Of a DNA stretch of 64,000 nt, positions 1 to 9,194 are shown piece by piece. Under the pieces are notes generated by a model. It saw only the letters and a program-made list of their open reading frames with translations, was not told the origin of the DNA and did not search any database. The first letter of the stretch is position 1. Each line of letters starts with the position of its first letter. The stretch is from Endomicrobium sp. (GTDB lineage: Bacteria; Elusimicrobiota; Endomicrobiia; Endomicrobiales; Endomicrobiaceae), in the NCBI GenBank assembly GCA_031262585.1, contig JAISHK010000007.1:17312-81311 (forward strand), in the 5' to 3' direction. The position numbers were made by a program, and so were the translations under genes.

Positions 1-1
1 A

Positions 2-268
2 ACAATTGTTGCTATATTAACAGTTTTACTTTGCAAGTGGTTTGTAATAGGCAATCTTAAAGGTGTAATAGATTTACTTTCTTTGCATTTAATTCCGTTG
101 TGTGCATTAGGTAGTGGAATATTTGTTTTTTGGATTATTCCAAAACATCTTGTTATTGAGGAAATACAAAATGGATGTCCAAAATCAGTTAGTAAATGGA
201 TAATGCCTATGGGGCGTTATGTGTTTTGTGGGATCACAATTTTAGTTTATATTTTACGTTTAAATTAA
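2..268 (+). CDS. Sodium-dependent transporter, NSS family (C-terminal end, cut by window edge)
   Basis: The reading frame is open from the first bases of the window to a TAA at 266-268, so this is the 3' end of a gene starting upstream. The 88 visible residues hold two hydrophobic segments separated by a charged linker containing EEIQNGCPKS. They end in a helix after GRYVFCGITILVY. This arrangement (membrane helix, short polar 'EE..NG' linker, final helix) is typical of the carboxyl end of bacterial neurotransmitter:sodium symporter family proteins, which co-import amino acids or related solutes with sodium across the inner membrane. The substrate cannot be judged from this fragment. Family assignment rests on a short stretch and is moderately sure. 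About 200 bases separate it from glnN. Confidence 0.55.
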   Translation, partial: TIVAILTVLLCKWFVIGNLKGVIDLLSLHLIPLCALGSGIFVFWIIPKHLVIEEIQNGCPKSVSKWIMPMGRYVFCGITILVYILRLN

Positions 269-371
269 AATGTAAATTTGTATTTTATACATAAGGTAGT
301 TTTTTTAGTTAAGAAAAAGCAATGAATTAAAAAAATTAGATATAAAAAGTAAATTTATTAGTATTTTATAG

Positions 372-400
372 TTGACATGTTATAAAATAAAATGATTAAA
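372..400 (+). promoter_or_regulatory. Possible promoter of glnN
   Basis: A perfect TTGACA lies at 372-377, followed after 17 bases by ATTAAA at 395-400, a poor -10 match. It is 72 bases upstream of the glnN start. In such AT-rich DNA weak -10 boxes are common, so only the -35 is notable. Confidence 0.3.
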
Positions 401-471
401 TCAATGGAGCGTATACAGAGTGAAGTTTGTTATTCCATTTGTTATGTGATTTTGCATAAAAAGGAGACAAG

Positions 472-2577
472 ATGCAATCAATTCACAATTATTATGGTGA
501 ATTAGTTTTCACAAAAAAAGTAATGGAACGAAAATTGAGTAAAAATATTTTCAAGAAGCTTGTTGCTGCTATTGATAATTTAGAGCCCTTGGATCAATCG
601 ATAGCTGGGGAAGTTGCTCATGCGATGAAGGAATGGGCACTTGAAAAAGGTGCTACGCATTTTACGCATTGGTTTCAACCTCAAAGAGGTGGTACTGCTC
701 AGAAACATGATTCTTTTATAGATTATGGAGAAAGAGGAGAAATAATAGAAAGATTTTCAGCTTTGCAACTTGTTCAATCTGAACCTGATGCATCATCTTT
801 TCCATCGGGCGGCATAAGATCAACTTTTGAAGCTAGAGGCTATACAGCGTGGGATCCAACCTCTCCAGTGTTTCTTCTTGAAGCAGGAAAAACAAAAACA
901 TTGGTAATACCTTCTGTTTTTCTCTCTTGGACTGGTGAGGTTTTAGATATAAAAACTCCTCTACTTAGATCTATTGCGATTTTAAATGAAAAAGCAATAA
1001 ATCTTCAAAAACTACTCGGCAATAAAAATGCTAAACAGATAAAAATATTCGCGGGTATTGAGCAAGAGTATTTTCTTATTTCGGAAGAACTTATAAAATC
1101 AAGATCTGATATAATTGTTACAGGGCGTACTTTATTTGGTAGTAAACCTGCAAAAGGTCAGCAAATGGAAGATCACTATTTTGGGAATATCCAAAAAAAC
1201 GTTTTGGAATTTATGGAAGATGTAGATCATGAACTTTATCGCAAAGGTATTCCAATAAAAACGAGGCACAATGAGGTAGCTCCAAATCAGTTTGAATTAG
1301 CGCCTCTTCAACAAGAAATGAATTTAGCTATAGATAATAATTTACAAATAATGGAAATTTTAAAAAGAGTCTCAAATAAGCATAATATGGTTGCTTTATT
1401 GCACGAAAAACCCTTTGCTGGGGTTAACGGTTCGGGTAAGCATTTTAACTGGTCTATAGGCGATAATACTGGAATTAATTATTTTGAACCTTCGAAATCT
1501 CCTCTTAAAAATGTGTCTTTTCTTTTGGCTATAAGTGCTGTATTGTTCGGCGTAAATAAACTTGGCGGGGTCTTAAGAGCAAGTATTTCGGATGCAGGGA
1601 ATGATCACAGACTTGGTGCTAATGAGGCTCCACCAGCAATAATGTCAATTTATTTAGGTGAATATGTGAGTGAACTTTTAGATTCAATAGAAAAAGCAAG
1701 TGTAATCAATGAAAAAAAAGTAAATGAGATAACATTAGGCGTACAGAATCTTCCAAAAGTGAATAAAGATTATTCTGATAGAAATAGAACGTCGCCGATT
1801 GCATTTACAGGTAATAAATTTGAATTTAGATCATTAGGTTCTGCAGCAAATCCTGCTGAAGCTGGAACTGTGTTAAACATTATTGCCGCTTATGGATTTG
1901 ATGAAATATATAAAAGAATTTATAAAAAGAAGAGTAATAGCGACGTGAAAGAGAAGGCTTTAGAAGTTGTAAAAGAAATAATTAAAGAAACAAAAGACGT
2001 AAGATTTGAAAAAAATGGTTATTCACAAGAATGGTATGTTGAAGCAGAAAGAAGAGGTTTGTCAAATGTAAAAAATACACCAGAGGCTTTAAAGTTTTTC
2101 CTTAAAAAGGATGTAATAGAGATTTTTTCACGTTATCATATATTAACTGAAAGAGAATTAAGATCCAAGGTTGAAATAAAGCTTGAAAACTATGTGAAAA
2201 CCAAGGAAATAGAATATAAATATGCAATAAAGATTGTAAAAACTTTGTTGTTACCAGCGATACTTAAACAAGTAGATTCATTAACAAAGATATACAAAAA
2301 TTTAAATGGGCTTAATATAAAGTCAAAAGAATTATTGAAAGAATTAGAGTTTTTAATGAAGCTTTATGAGGAAATAAAAAGATATTGCGATGATTTAGAA
2401 GTATTTACCACAATAGAATATAATAATATTTCAAATATTGCTGATAAATTTGCTACTGAAGGCGTAGCAATTCTAGATAAATTAAGAAAAAAAATTGATA
2501 TTGCAGAAGATTTAGTTGCAGATGAGTATTGGCCGATGGCAAGTTATCAAGAACTTTTAGTTCCTATTAAAAATTAA
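472..2577 (+). CDS. glnN: Type III glutamine synthetase (GlnN)
   Basis: Makes glutamine from glutamate, ammonia and ATP in the cytoplasm; it is the entry point for ammonium nitrogen into purine and pyrimidine synthesis encoded later in this window. At 701 residues it is the size of type III enzymes (about 700-730), far longer than type I. The family signatures are visible: EVAPNQFELAP near residue 267, VNGSGKHFNWSIG near 320, NDHRLGANEAPP near 377 and RNRTSPIAFTGNKFEFRS near 437. The start is supported by AAGGAGA seven bases upstream. The C-terminal 200 residues are lysine- and glutamate-rich helices, as in other GlnN. No downstream partner follows on this strand. No frameshift or missing motif was seen. 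Confidence 0.95.
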   Translation: MQSIHNYYGELVFTKKVMERKLSKNIFKKLVAAIDNLEPLDQSIAGEVAHAMKEWALEKGATHFTHWFQPQRGGTAQKHDSFIDYGERGEIIERFSALQLVQSEPDASSFPSGGIRSTFEARGYTAWDPTSPVFLLEAGKTKTLVIPSVFLSWTGEVLDIKTPLLRSIAILNEKAINLQKLLGNKNAKQIKIFAGIEQEYFLISEELIKSRSDIIVTGRTLFGSKPAKGQQMEDHYFGNIQKNVLEFMEDVDHELYRKGIPIKTRHNEVAPNQFELAPLQQEMNLAIDNNLQIMEILKRVSNKHNMVALLHEKPFAGVNGSGKHFNWSIGDNTGINYFEPSKSPLKNVSFLLAISAVLFGVNKLGGVLRASISDAGNDHRLGANEAPPAIMSIYLGEYVSELLDSIEKASVINEKKVNEITLGVQNLPKVNKDYSDRNRTSPIAFTGNKFEFRSLGSAANPAEAGTVLNIIAAYGFDEIYKRIYKKKSNSDVKEKALEVVKEIIKETKDVRFEKNGYSQEWYVEAERRGLSNVKNTPEALKFFLKKDVIEIFSRYHILTERELRSKVEIKLENYVKTKEIEYKYAIKIVKTLLLPAILKQVDSLTKIYKNLNGLNIKSKELLKELEFLMKLYEEIKRYCDDLEVFTTIEYNNISNIADKFATEGVAILDKLRKKIDIAEDLVADEYWPMASYQELLVPIKN

Positions 2578-2639
2578 CTCGAGAATTAGTTTTTAAAATG
2601 TTTTAATTAGGTTAATTTTCGTTAAAGTTTTTGTAATAA

Positions 2640-3475
2640 TGTGTCATCAATATTATTGCTAAATTTTGTTTGTTTACTATCTTTTCTAAATCTTCTAAAG
2701 AATGGTAATTGTTTTTTATCCCCTCTTTTTTGCTGTGCCCCTATGATATTAACTTTTACACTGGATTTTCTTTGGATTTCTTCTTTTAAGAAAGTTAATT
2801 CTACTTCTTGGTTTTTAAGTTAGAGACAATCTTTTCTATGCTTTTAATAGAAAGTTTTTTATTTAAATCTGTTTTAGAATAGTTCTGATTTCTTTTTCGT
2901 CTTCTATTTCTGTAAGAATTCTTAGGTGTCTACTATAATTTCTCCTTGTGTTAATCTGTTGATAAAGATAAGAGTCTTATTGTGTTTGATATTACAGTTC
3001 TATCTTTTTCAACAATTTCTGGTGTTTCTTCATGGGGTGTCCAAAATCTTCTATAAGTCTTTTAAATGCTTTTGCTTTTTCTATAGGATCTAAATTTCTC
3101 TTTGAAATTTTTTCGCGATTAACGCTAAATTAAATCGTTGTTTATCGTTAAAGATTGCTTTATTGTGACTTTTATGTTTTTCCCTTCTTGTGAGTTTTAG
3201 AAACTCTGTATCTCTTCTTTCGTCTGCTATGATATGATCTCATACTCTCTCTGGGGAGATATAGAAGCTGTTACTAAAATGGTAGTGCAGGGTCGTATTT
3301 TTTATTGAGTTAGCAAGTTTTGTATTTTTCATCATTAAATTTACTTCTAGACTGAAATTTATTAGGTTTAATTTTGTTTAATGGTTACAATATTAGTTTA
3401 TCATTAGAATTTTTATTTGTTTTTAATCTTGTATTAATGATTTTAATCCTCTGCCTAAAACTTTTTTACATAATG
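2640..3475 (-). pseudogene. parB: Decayed parB (chromosome partitioning protein)
   Basis: Reading the minus strand across several frames recovers the ParB family in order. Near 3467-3427 is KKVLGRGLKSLIQD, the usual N-terminus. Around 3230 is a damaged YEIIAGERR-like box (HIIADERRD). Near 3105-3044 is LDPIEKAKAFKRLIEDFG, the 'NPIEEA.AY..LI.EFG' motif before the helix-turn-helix. Near 2725-2675 is GIKNNYHSLEDLEKIV, the classic ParB C-terminal dimerisation end. Frame changes and stops separate all of these, so no functional protein can be made. ParB normally binds parS and spreads with CTP to load SMC and drive ParA-based segregation. It follows decayed parA in the usual parA-parB order. Confidence 0.8.
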
Positions 3476-3689
3476 TTTTCTCCATTAACTTTTTATTTTT
3501 ACGTTAAATAAACAAGTATTTGTTTATTTAACTAAATGTACATATGTGCTTTTTGATCGAGTAATTATTAAAAATTGGGTGTTTTGTATTTATTATAATA
3601 CTATAAGTTAATATACAAAAACGCTTTGTAATTCTTTAAAGTTTAATTAGTTTAAACTATGTATATATTAATTGATTATTTTTTTTGTT

Positions 3690-4230
3690 TTGAAAGAAAA
3701 TTCTTTAGCTAAATTCATGTAAGTTTGCGTACCTCTTTACCTAATGGATCGTACATTAATATCGGTTTACTAAAGCTTGGTGCTTTGGAAAGTTTTATAG
3801 TTTTAGGTATTTTTGTTTTGTAAACTTTATTGTTAAAAAAAGTTCTGCTTCTTCAGTTACTTGTTCTGCAAGATTTGTTCTTGAATCAAATATTGTAAGA
3901 AGAACCCCTGTAACGTTCAATTAAATTTTTTAATAATTTTATGAATTTATAGATATATAATATTAGATCATCTATACTTTAAAGTATTTTTTGCAGAGAT
4001 ATATTTTGTTAACTATTTGGACAGTTGAATTTTTAAATTAAAAATTCATTTTATTATATTGTTTTATTTTTTGCTTTTTTAAAAAAAACTTTAAAATCAA
4101 GAAATAAAATGATATGGCATTAAATCTACTATTACTTTTCATGCATATAAAAAAATACTGTTTTAATTTATTAGTTGTTTCATTTGTCCATTTTCTTTTT
4201 GATGGAGTTTTCTATAATAATATAATATTA
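3690..4230 (-). pseudogene. parA: Decayed parA (Soj-type partitioning ATPase)
   Basis: Minus-strand translation from about 3910 to 3720 gives GVLLTIFDSRTNLAEQV, a variable stretch, then KVYKTKIPKTIKLSKAPSF and KPILMYDPLGKEV. This is the standard ParA/Soj C-terminus (normally DSRT.L..QV, then IPRNVRLSEAPS.GKPI..YDP). The upstream part is worse. Around 4190-4100 a trace such as HQKENGQMKQLIN followed by KVIVDLMP can be laid on the Walker A region (NQKGGVGKTTT...NL) and the VLLIDLDPQ strand. Key glycines and the catalytic lysines are gone and stops intervene. It lies directly behind mnmE on the same strand, the usual place of parAB in many bacteria. The N-terminal alignment is less certain than the C-terminal one. 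Confidence 0.75.
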
Positions 4231-4358
4231 AAAAAATATGAACAAAAAATACTTATTTCATTCTCTAAAGAATAGTATTAAAATAAATAATGTAATTATT
4301 ATTTTTATGTAAAATTTAAAAATAAGTTTATAGAATAAAACTTATAGATAAATTTAAT

Positions 4359-5732
4359 TTATTTGCCTATGCAAAATGTTGAAAATATTGTATCTAAAAT
4401 ATCTTGATTAGTATTTATTCCTAAAATTTCATTTAGTGCAGTTTGTGCATTTACAATTTCAAAATGTGCGATTTCGTCCGCATCTTTTGTATCTAGAATT
4501 TCTCTTGTTTTTATCAAAGAATTTAAAGCGTTTTGCAATAATATAGAGTGTCGTGAATTTATCATAAAACGATCATTTACAAAGTCTGAGAAACCAGCGA
4601 CTTTGGTAATTTCATTTAATAAATTAAAAATACCAGTCTCATTTTTTGTTGAAATTTTTATAATAGTGGAAGTTAATTGATTAATATCCAAAGCAGAATC
4701 AATAGATAATTTTAGAGGTAAGTCAGTCTTATTTAATACAGCTATAATTCGAACAGTTAATTTGGAAGCTTTTAAAAAAGTTGCTATTTTTAAATCATTT
4801 TGATCTAAATTTATTGATCCGTCAAACATCCATAAGAGTATATCTGCGGTTTTAATAGTTTCTTTAGTTTTTTTCTGTCCTAGTAGTTCTATCAAGTTTT
4901 TATTATGTCCCCTGATACCTGCCGTATCAATAATAGTAAGAGGTATTCCTTTGTAATTTATAGTTTCTTCTATAACGTCAGTAGTGGTACCAGCAATATT
5001 TGTAACAATTGCTTTGTTTTTGCCTATGATGGTATTAAGCAACGAGGATTTGCCTACGTTTGGTTTTCCAATAATAACTACTTTAATTCCATTTTGTAAG
5101 ATTTTACTGGTTTTATAGGTTTTTAGAAGATTTTGAATGTCTTTAATATAAGAGTCCAATCTTAAAAGTTTTTCTTCACATGACAAAAACACGATATCAG
5201 GATGATCTAAATTTGCTTCCATAAATGCAATAAGATTTGTGAGATTATTCTTTATAGTTTTAACTTTTGAAGAAAATAAACCCTCAATATTGTTTAAAGC
5301 TGCTTTTATAGAAGCATTTGTCTTGCTTGTTATTAGGTCGCAAACTGCTTCTGCTTCTGCAAGATCTTTTTTACCATTCAAAAATGCTCTGTAAGTGAAC
5401 TCTCCAGGTTGTGCTGATCTAGCTCCGTTTTTATATAAAAGATTTAAAACTTCATTTATTATTATAGGATTTCCATGTACAGAAATTTCAACTAAATTTT
5501 CGCCAGTATACGTATGAGGCTTTTTGAAAAAACTACAAATGACTTCATCTTTTTTTTCTGTCCCATCAACGATATACCCATATTTAATTTGTTGACTGGA
5601 TTTAGAATTTGTTTTAAATATTTTATTTATTATTTGAAATGCATTTTTGCCAGATAAACGTATAACTGCAATTGCAGACTTCCCGGCAGCAGTTGCTAGT
5701 GCAGCAATAGAATCTTCTTTTGAGTAGTTCAT
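4359..5732 (-). CDS. mnmE: tRNA modification GTPase MnmE
   Basis: With MnmG (not in this window) it installs the carboxymethylaminomethyl group on U34 of tRNAs reading codons ending in A or G. At 457 residues it is full length. The N-terminal formyl-THF-binding domain carries PGEFTYRAFLNGKKDLAEAEAVCDLI around residue 113. The GTPase domain shows G1 GKPNVGKSS near 221, G2 AGTTTD, G3 DTAGI near 270 and G4 NKTD near 330. The protein ends in CIGK, the C-x-G-K motif required for modification. A gap of 15 bases separates it from the membrane protein gene upstream. It is followed by decayed parA and parB, so it is the surviving part of an ancestral mnmE-parA-parB block. Confidence 0.97.
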   Translation of the reverse strand: MNYSKEDSIAALATAAGKSAIAVIRLSGKNAFQIINKIFKTNSKSSQQIKYGYIVDGTEKKDEVICSFFKKPHTYTGENLVEISVHGNPIIINEVLNLLYKNGARSAQPGEFTYRAFLNGKKDLAEAEAVCDLITSKTNASIKAALNNIEGLFSSKVKTIKNNLTNLIAFMEANLDHPDIVFLSCEEKLLRLDSYIKDIQNLLKTYKTSKILQNGIKVVIIGKPNVGKSSLLNTIIGKNKAIVTNIAGTTTDVIEETINYKGIPLTIIDTAGIRGHNKNLIELLGQKKTKETIKTADILLWMFDGSINLDQNDLKIATFLKASKLTVRIIAVLNKTDLPLKLSIDSALDINQLTSTIIKISTKNETGIFNLLNEITKVAGFSDFVNDRFMINSRHSILLQNALNSLIKTREILDTKDADEIAHFEIVNAQTALNEILGINTNQDILDTIFSTFCIGK

Positions 5733-5747
5733 AATTTAATGTTGTTG

Positions 5748-6098
5748 TTAAACCGTTTTAAATACTATAATTAGTGTAATAATATATACAGGAAGTAATC
5801 GTAAACCTATTGCTTTAAGAGTTCTCTTGTTAGAAAATTCATAAAGTGTAAAAGGAATAAGTGCTACAATCCCGTAAATTGAAATCAGTAGGGATAACAA
5901 ATATAGAGTAGAAGATATGAAGATAAGATAAATGTCTTGGTTACGCTTTAATCCTTGATTATCTCTAAAGGTGTAAATAAATACAGATGTCAAAGCGATA
6001 AACAAGGCAAGCAAACATGAGAAAGAAAATTCAACACAGAAACCACAAATTAAACCTAAAGAAAAAACTATTATTGTTTGTAAGGTAAATTTTTGCAT
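5748..6098 (-). CDS. Small multi-pass membrane protein of unknown function
   Basis: Encodes 116 residues that are almost wholly hydrophobic, with about four membrane helices: residues 5-20, 24-40, 57-78 and 95-115, separated by short basic loops (RDNQGLKRNQD and SNKRTLKAIG). I chose the ATG at 6098 because GGAGGG lies nine bases upstream; the in-frame ATG at 6107 directly abuts that sequence and is too close. It sits 15 bases upstream of mnmE and is probably co-transcribed with it. No family was recognised. Small hydrophobic proteins of this type are poorly conserved, so position is the only clue to function. Confidence 0.65.
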   Translation of the reverse strand: MQKFTLQTIIVFSLGLICGFCVEFSFSCLLALFIALTSVFIYTFRDNQGLKRNQDIYLIFISSTLYLLSLLISIYGIVALIPFTLYEFSNKRTLKAIGLRLLPVYIITLIIVFKTV

Positions 6099-6166
6099 AT
6101 CATCCATCCCTCCATCTGATATTAATTATGTTTGTGACTGATTTTTGTGTATTATAATTAATTATT

Positions 6167-6379
6167 CTACTGACAACAACATTTATTATTACATTTATGT
6201 TCATCTTTTAGTGATGGTTGGCACGATTTGCTTTCTGAACATTTTAATGTTGCAAATTTAGAAAACTGTTTCGTCATATTTGTGCTTTTACATTTTGGAC
6301 ACTTTAGTTTTTCATTGTTTGAAACAATAACTTCAAATTTTTCATTGCATTTTTTACATATAAATTCAAATAGTGGCAT
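6167..6379 (-). CDS. FmdB-family zinc ribbon protein
   Basis: A 70-residue protein beginning MPLFEFICKKCNEKFEV and continuing with LKCPKCKS, which forms the CxxC...CxxC zinc ribbon of the FmdB/'putative regulatory protein' family (typically MP.Y.Y.C..CG..FE). The tail is unusual: five cysteines, ending in KCNNKCCCQ, suggest an extra metal-binding patch. An AAGGATT ribosome site lies eight bases before the start. It begins 11 bases after the helicase gene ends, so they are likely one transcript. Members are small cytoplasmic proteins; the regulatory role is largely presumed from the original FmdB report. Confidence 0.85.
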   Translation of the reverse strand: MPLFEFICKKCNEKFEVIVSNNEKLKCPKCKSTNMTKQFSKFATLKCSESKSCQPSLKDEHKCNNKCCCQ

Positions 6380-6390
6380 AAATTTAATCC

Positions 6391-8061
6391 TTATTTCTTC
6401 GATATTAAAGACTGTCTAAATTTAAAATGTTTTACTTTTTTATTTGAAAGATAACTTGTTTTTTTAGCAATTTGAACAGATACTTTTTTCCCTTTAATAT
6501 TACTTGAATGTAAAGCGGTTATTATTGTATTAACGTGTTCTTTTGGAACTTCAATAAATGAAAATGTATCTAGTATTTTAATGTTGCTTATGGAATTTCC
6601 GCTTATTCCAGTTTCACTTACTATAGCTTCTACAAAATCTCCAGCTTTAACGCTATCTCTTTTTCCGATGTTTATGAATAATCTTACCATATTCTGATTT
6701 TTTATTTTAATAACAGATTTATTGTTGTACATATTTGCAAAGATATCAACTTTTTGCTTTTGTTCTTTCCTTTCAGACGCAAACATCATTTTTAATAAAG
6801 CTGCTGCTACATCTAAAGATGTAATTTCGTCTGAAATCAAGGGTTCTACTAGTCTTAAATATTTTTCTAAGTTTTTCTCTTTTAAAACTTTTTTTACTTT
6901 ATTAATTATGATGATTGCTTTTGTATTTTCTACATCAACAAGAGAAGGAACGCATTCTCTTGTTATATTTGCTTTTGTATATTTTTGAATATCCTTTAAT
7001 TTATAAATATCTTTTCCTGAAACAAAACTATATGCTTTCCCTGTTTTTCCAGCTCTACCGGTTCTTCCTATTCTATGTACATAATCTTCATCGTCTTTGG
7101 GAATATCGTAATTAAAAACCATATCTATGTTATCTACATCTATACCTCTCGCAGCGACATCTGTAGCTATAAGTATTTCTATTGAACAACTTCTAAACTT
7201 CGTCATTACTCTGTCTCTTTGTGTTTGATTCATGTCGCCATGCAAAGAGTCTGCGGTATAGCCTCTTGCTTGTAAAGAGGATGTAACTTCATCAACTCTT
7301 TTTTTTGTATTGCAAAAAACTATAGATAATTTAGGATCATACATGTCTAAACATCTTGTTAATGCTTCTAATTTTTGATATTCTCTTAAATCAAAATAAT
7401 ACTGTTCAATCAATGGGACAGTCAATTTTTCGCTTACAACTTTAATTATTTCAGGATTTCGTTGATATTTTTTTGTAAGAAACAAAAATTCTTTTGGCAT
7501 CGTTGCAGAAAAGAAAACAGTTTGTCTCTTTTCTGGCATACTTTTAAGTATTAACTCTATATCGTCCCTAAAACCCATATCAAGCATTTCGTCGGCTTCA
7601 TCTAAAACTATAGTAGAAGCTGATGCAATACTTAATGTTTTATGTTTCAAGTGGTCTATAACTCTACCTGGAGTGCCTATCACAATTTGAGCATTTTTGG
7701 CCAAAGCGATAATTTGTCTTTGAATAGGTTGTCCACCATAAACGGGAACTATACTGATACCTTTTTTATATTTTGAGAAAAATTTCAATTCTTCCGCAAC
7801 CTGTATTGCAAGTTCTCTGGTTGGACATAAAATAATTGTTTGTACGATTTTATTTTCTATGTTAATTTTTTCTAAAATAGGAATACCAAACGCAGCAGTC
7901 TTACCCGTCCCTGTTTGAGATTGGCCTATAATATCTTTGCCGGTCATCATTTTTGGTATTGCAAGACTTTGTATAGGAGTGGCTTTTTCAAAACCCAAAT
8001 CTTCAACAGCTTTAACTATTTCTCTGGACAGATTTAATTCTGTAAATTTTAATGTTGTCAC
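6391..8061 (-). CDS. deaD: DEAD-box ATP-dependent RNA helicase (DeaD/CsdA type)
   Basis: Unwinds short RNA duplexes, usually in ribosome assembly and mRNA turnover. All motifs are present in order: Q motif FEKATPIQ, motif I SQTGTGKTAAF, Ia PTRELAIQV, Ib TPGRVIDHL, II DEADEMLDMGF, III SAT, V TDVAARGIDV and VI HRIGRTGRAGKTG. The C-terminal ~75 residues (from about 455, VRLFINIGKRDSVKAGDFV) form the DbpA-type RNA-binding domain of DeaD/CsdA helicases. The total of 556 residues is normal for the group. The start is GTG at 8061 with AAGGAC about 11 bases upstream; no closer ATG keeps the Q motif. The FmdB-like gene follows by 11 bases. Confidence 0.95.
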   Translation of the reverse strand: MTTLKFTELNLSREIVKAVEDLGFEKATPIQSLAIPKMMTGKDIIGQSQTGTGKTAAFGIPILEKINIENKIVQTIILCPTRELAIQVAEELKFFSKYKKGISIVPVYGGQPIQRQIIALAKNAQIVIGTPGRVIDHLKHKTLSIASASTIVLDEADEMLDMGFRDDIELILKSMPEKRQTVFFSATMPKEFLFLTKKYQRNPEIIKVVSEKLTVPLIEQYYFDLREYQKLEALTRCLDMYDPKLSIVFCNTKKRVDEVTSSLQARGYTADSLHGDMNQTQRDRVMTKFRSCSIEILIATDVAARGIDVDNIDMVFNYDIPKDDEDYVHRIGRTGRAGKTGKAYSFVSGKDIYKLKDIQKYTKANITRECVPSLVDVENTKAIIIINKVKKVLKEKNLEKYLRLVEPLISDEITSLDVAAALLKMMFASERKEQKQKVDIFANMYNNKSVIKIKNQNMVRLFINIGKRDSVKAGDFVEAIVSETGISGNSISNIKILDTFSFIEVPKEHVNTIITALHSSNIKGKKVSVQIAKKTSYLSNKKVKHFKFRQSLISKK

Positions 8062-8073
8062 TATTTTTAATGT

Positions 8074-8094
8074 CCTTTTACAATATAATGTCTA
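8074..8094 (-). promoter_or_regulatory. Shared upstream element, copy 1 (deaD)
   Basis: Reading the minus strand, TAGACATTATATTGTAAA followed by AGG precedes deaD by about 13 bases. An almost identical sequence stands before folD at 19632-19651, with one substitution and one deleted A. It contains a -10-like TATATT. Being shared by two unlinked minus-strand genes suggests a promoter or leader signal rather than chance, but AT-richness weakens this. Confidence 0.35.
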
Positions 8095-8201
8095 CTTTAG
8101 TATCTGTATATAGGTACAACTTAAATTTAAAATAAACTTGTTATTCAGTTAATTTAATGATTGAATTTTTAAAATATTATACGAATGGTTTATAAAAAAG
8201 A

Positions 8202-8678
8202 TTATTCGATGTAATTCAATACATTTTCTACTTTTGTTAAATCTATATCTGTAAATGAACAACCGTCTTTTGTAAGTGGTACGAATTGCATAATTATTTT
8301 TTTTTCTTCTAACATTTTAAATGCTTGATAACCTTCAAAAAAACAAGCAAGTCCTAATATGGCTTTAGGTTTTTGTTCTTTTATTATTTTTTCTACTATT
8401 CTTCCACCTTTTACAATATATAAGGCTTTATAGTTTAGCTTTTTTACAAGTTTATTTATGTAACTTATTTTACAACTATCACATTTAACACAGATGTAAC
8501 AACCATCTTTTTCTGTAGCAGTGCAAACACTAGTGTTTCTCATGCAATGAGGAACAAAAACAAGACGCTTACAAAATGGAGTGTTTGCAAATTTTTTTGC
8601 ATAAAGCTTATTCTGTTTATGAATAAAGACTTCATATGATTTTTTTTTGCTTTCTCGTAATAATTTACACAATCCCAT
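8202..8678 (-). CDS. DUF116 family protein
   Basis: A 158-residue protein with the cysteine pattern of the DUF116 family: VPHCMRNTSVCTATEKDGCYICVKCDSCKI in the middle third, then VKGGRIVEKIIKEQKPKAILGLACFFE. The first block resembles the family's HC.R...C.A...G..C..C..C.I, and the second its GG......I....P.A..GVAC. The many cysteines imply a metal or iron-sulfur site, but no biochemical role is established. I prefer the ATG at 8678; an in-frame TTG at 8693 would add five residues, and neither has a clear ribosome site. It lies 140 bases upstream of deaD on the same strand and may be a separate transcript. Confidence 0.8.
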   Translation of the reverse strand: MGLCKLLRESKKKSYEVFIHKQNKLYAKKFANTPFCKRLVFVPHCMRNTSVCTATEKDGCYICVKCDSCKISYINKLVKKLNYKALYIVKGGRIVEKIIKEQKPKAILGLACFFEGYQAFKMLEEKKIIMQFVPLTKDGCSFTDIDLTKVENVLNYIE

Positions 8679-8693
8679 AACGAATTTTATCAA

Positions 8694-9190
8694 AAATTGA
8701 TAAATAAAGCAAATAAAATGTTATTATTTTTTATTTAAATCTAGAGGGGAATTAATATAAACTGTAATTTGGTGTTACTAGTATAGAAAAATAAAACGTT
8801 TTTCATTAAATTTTAAAATTTGATGTAAAACAAGTTTTTACTTTGAAAAATTTTGACTGAGCAAGTCACAAATTTCTAGAAACTTATATTTTATACAAAA
8901 AGTGGTAAAGAAAATTATTTTAGTCTATGTATTTATTTAAGATAGCTGTAAAAAGTAGTTTTAAATTTTTTTGAAACGTTTACCATCTAGTTTTTTAGAT
9001 TGTTAAAGATTGTTTGAACAAAATTCAATGATTAGAAATGTATAAATAATATAATCAAAGTAATCAAAAGACTAATAGTTAAAAAGATTTTAACATACCA
9101 AAAAAGGATTTTCATTATTATTTATTATTTACATAATTTAAATTATAAAGATTTTATAAAATAAACACTTGATTGTTTTGTTTGTGAAAA
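8694..9190. other. Gene-free stretch between DUF116 gene and GT2 relic
   Basis: No open frame, RNA gene or recognisable decayed product was seen here. The sequence is AT-rich with stops in all frames. Confidence 0.5.
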
Positions 9191-9194
9191 GAGC

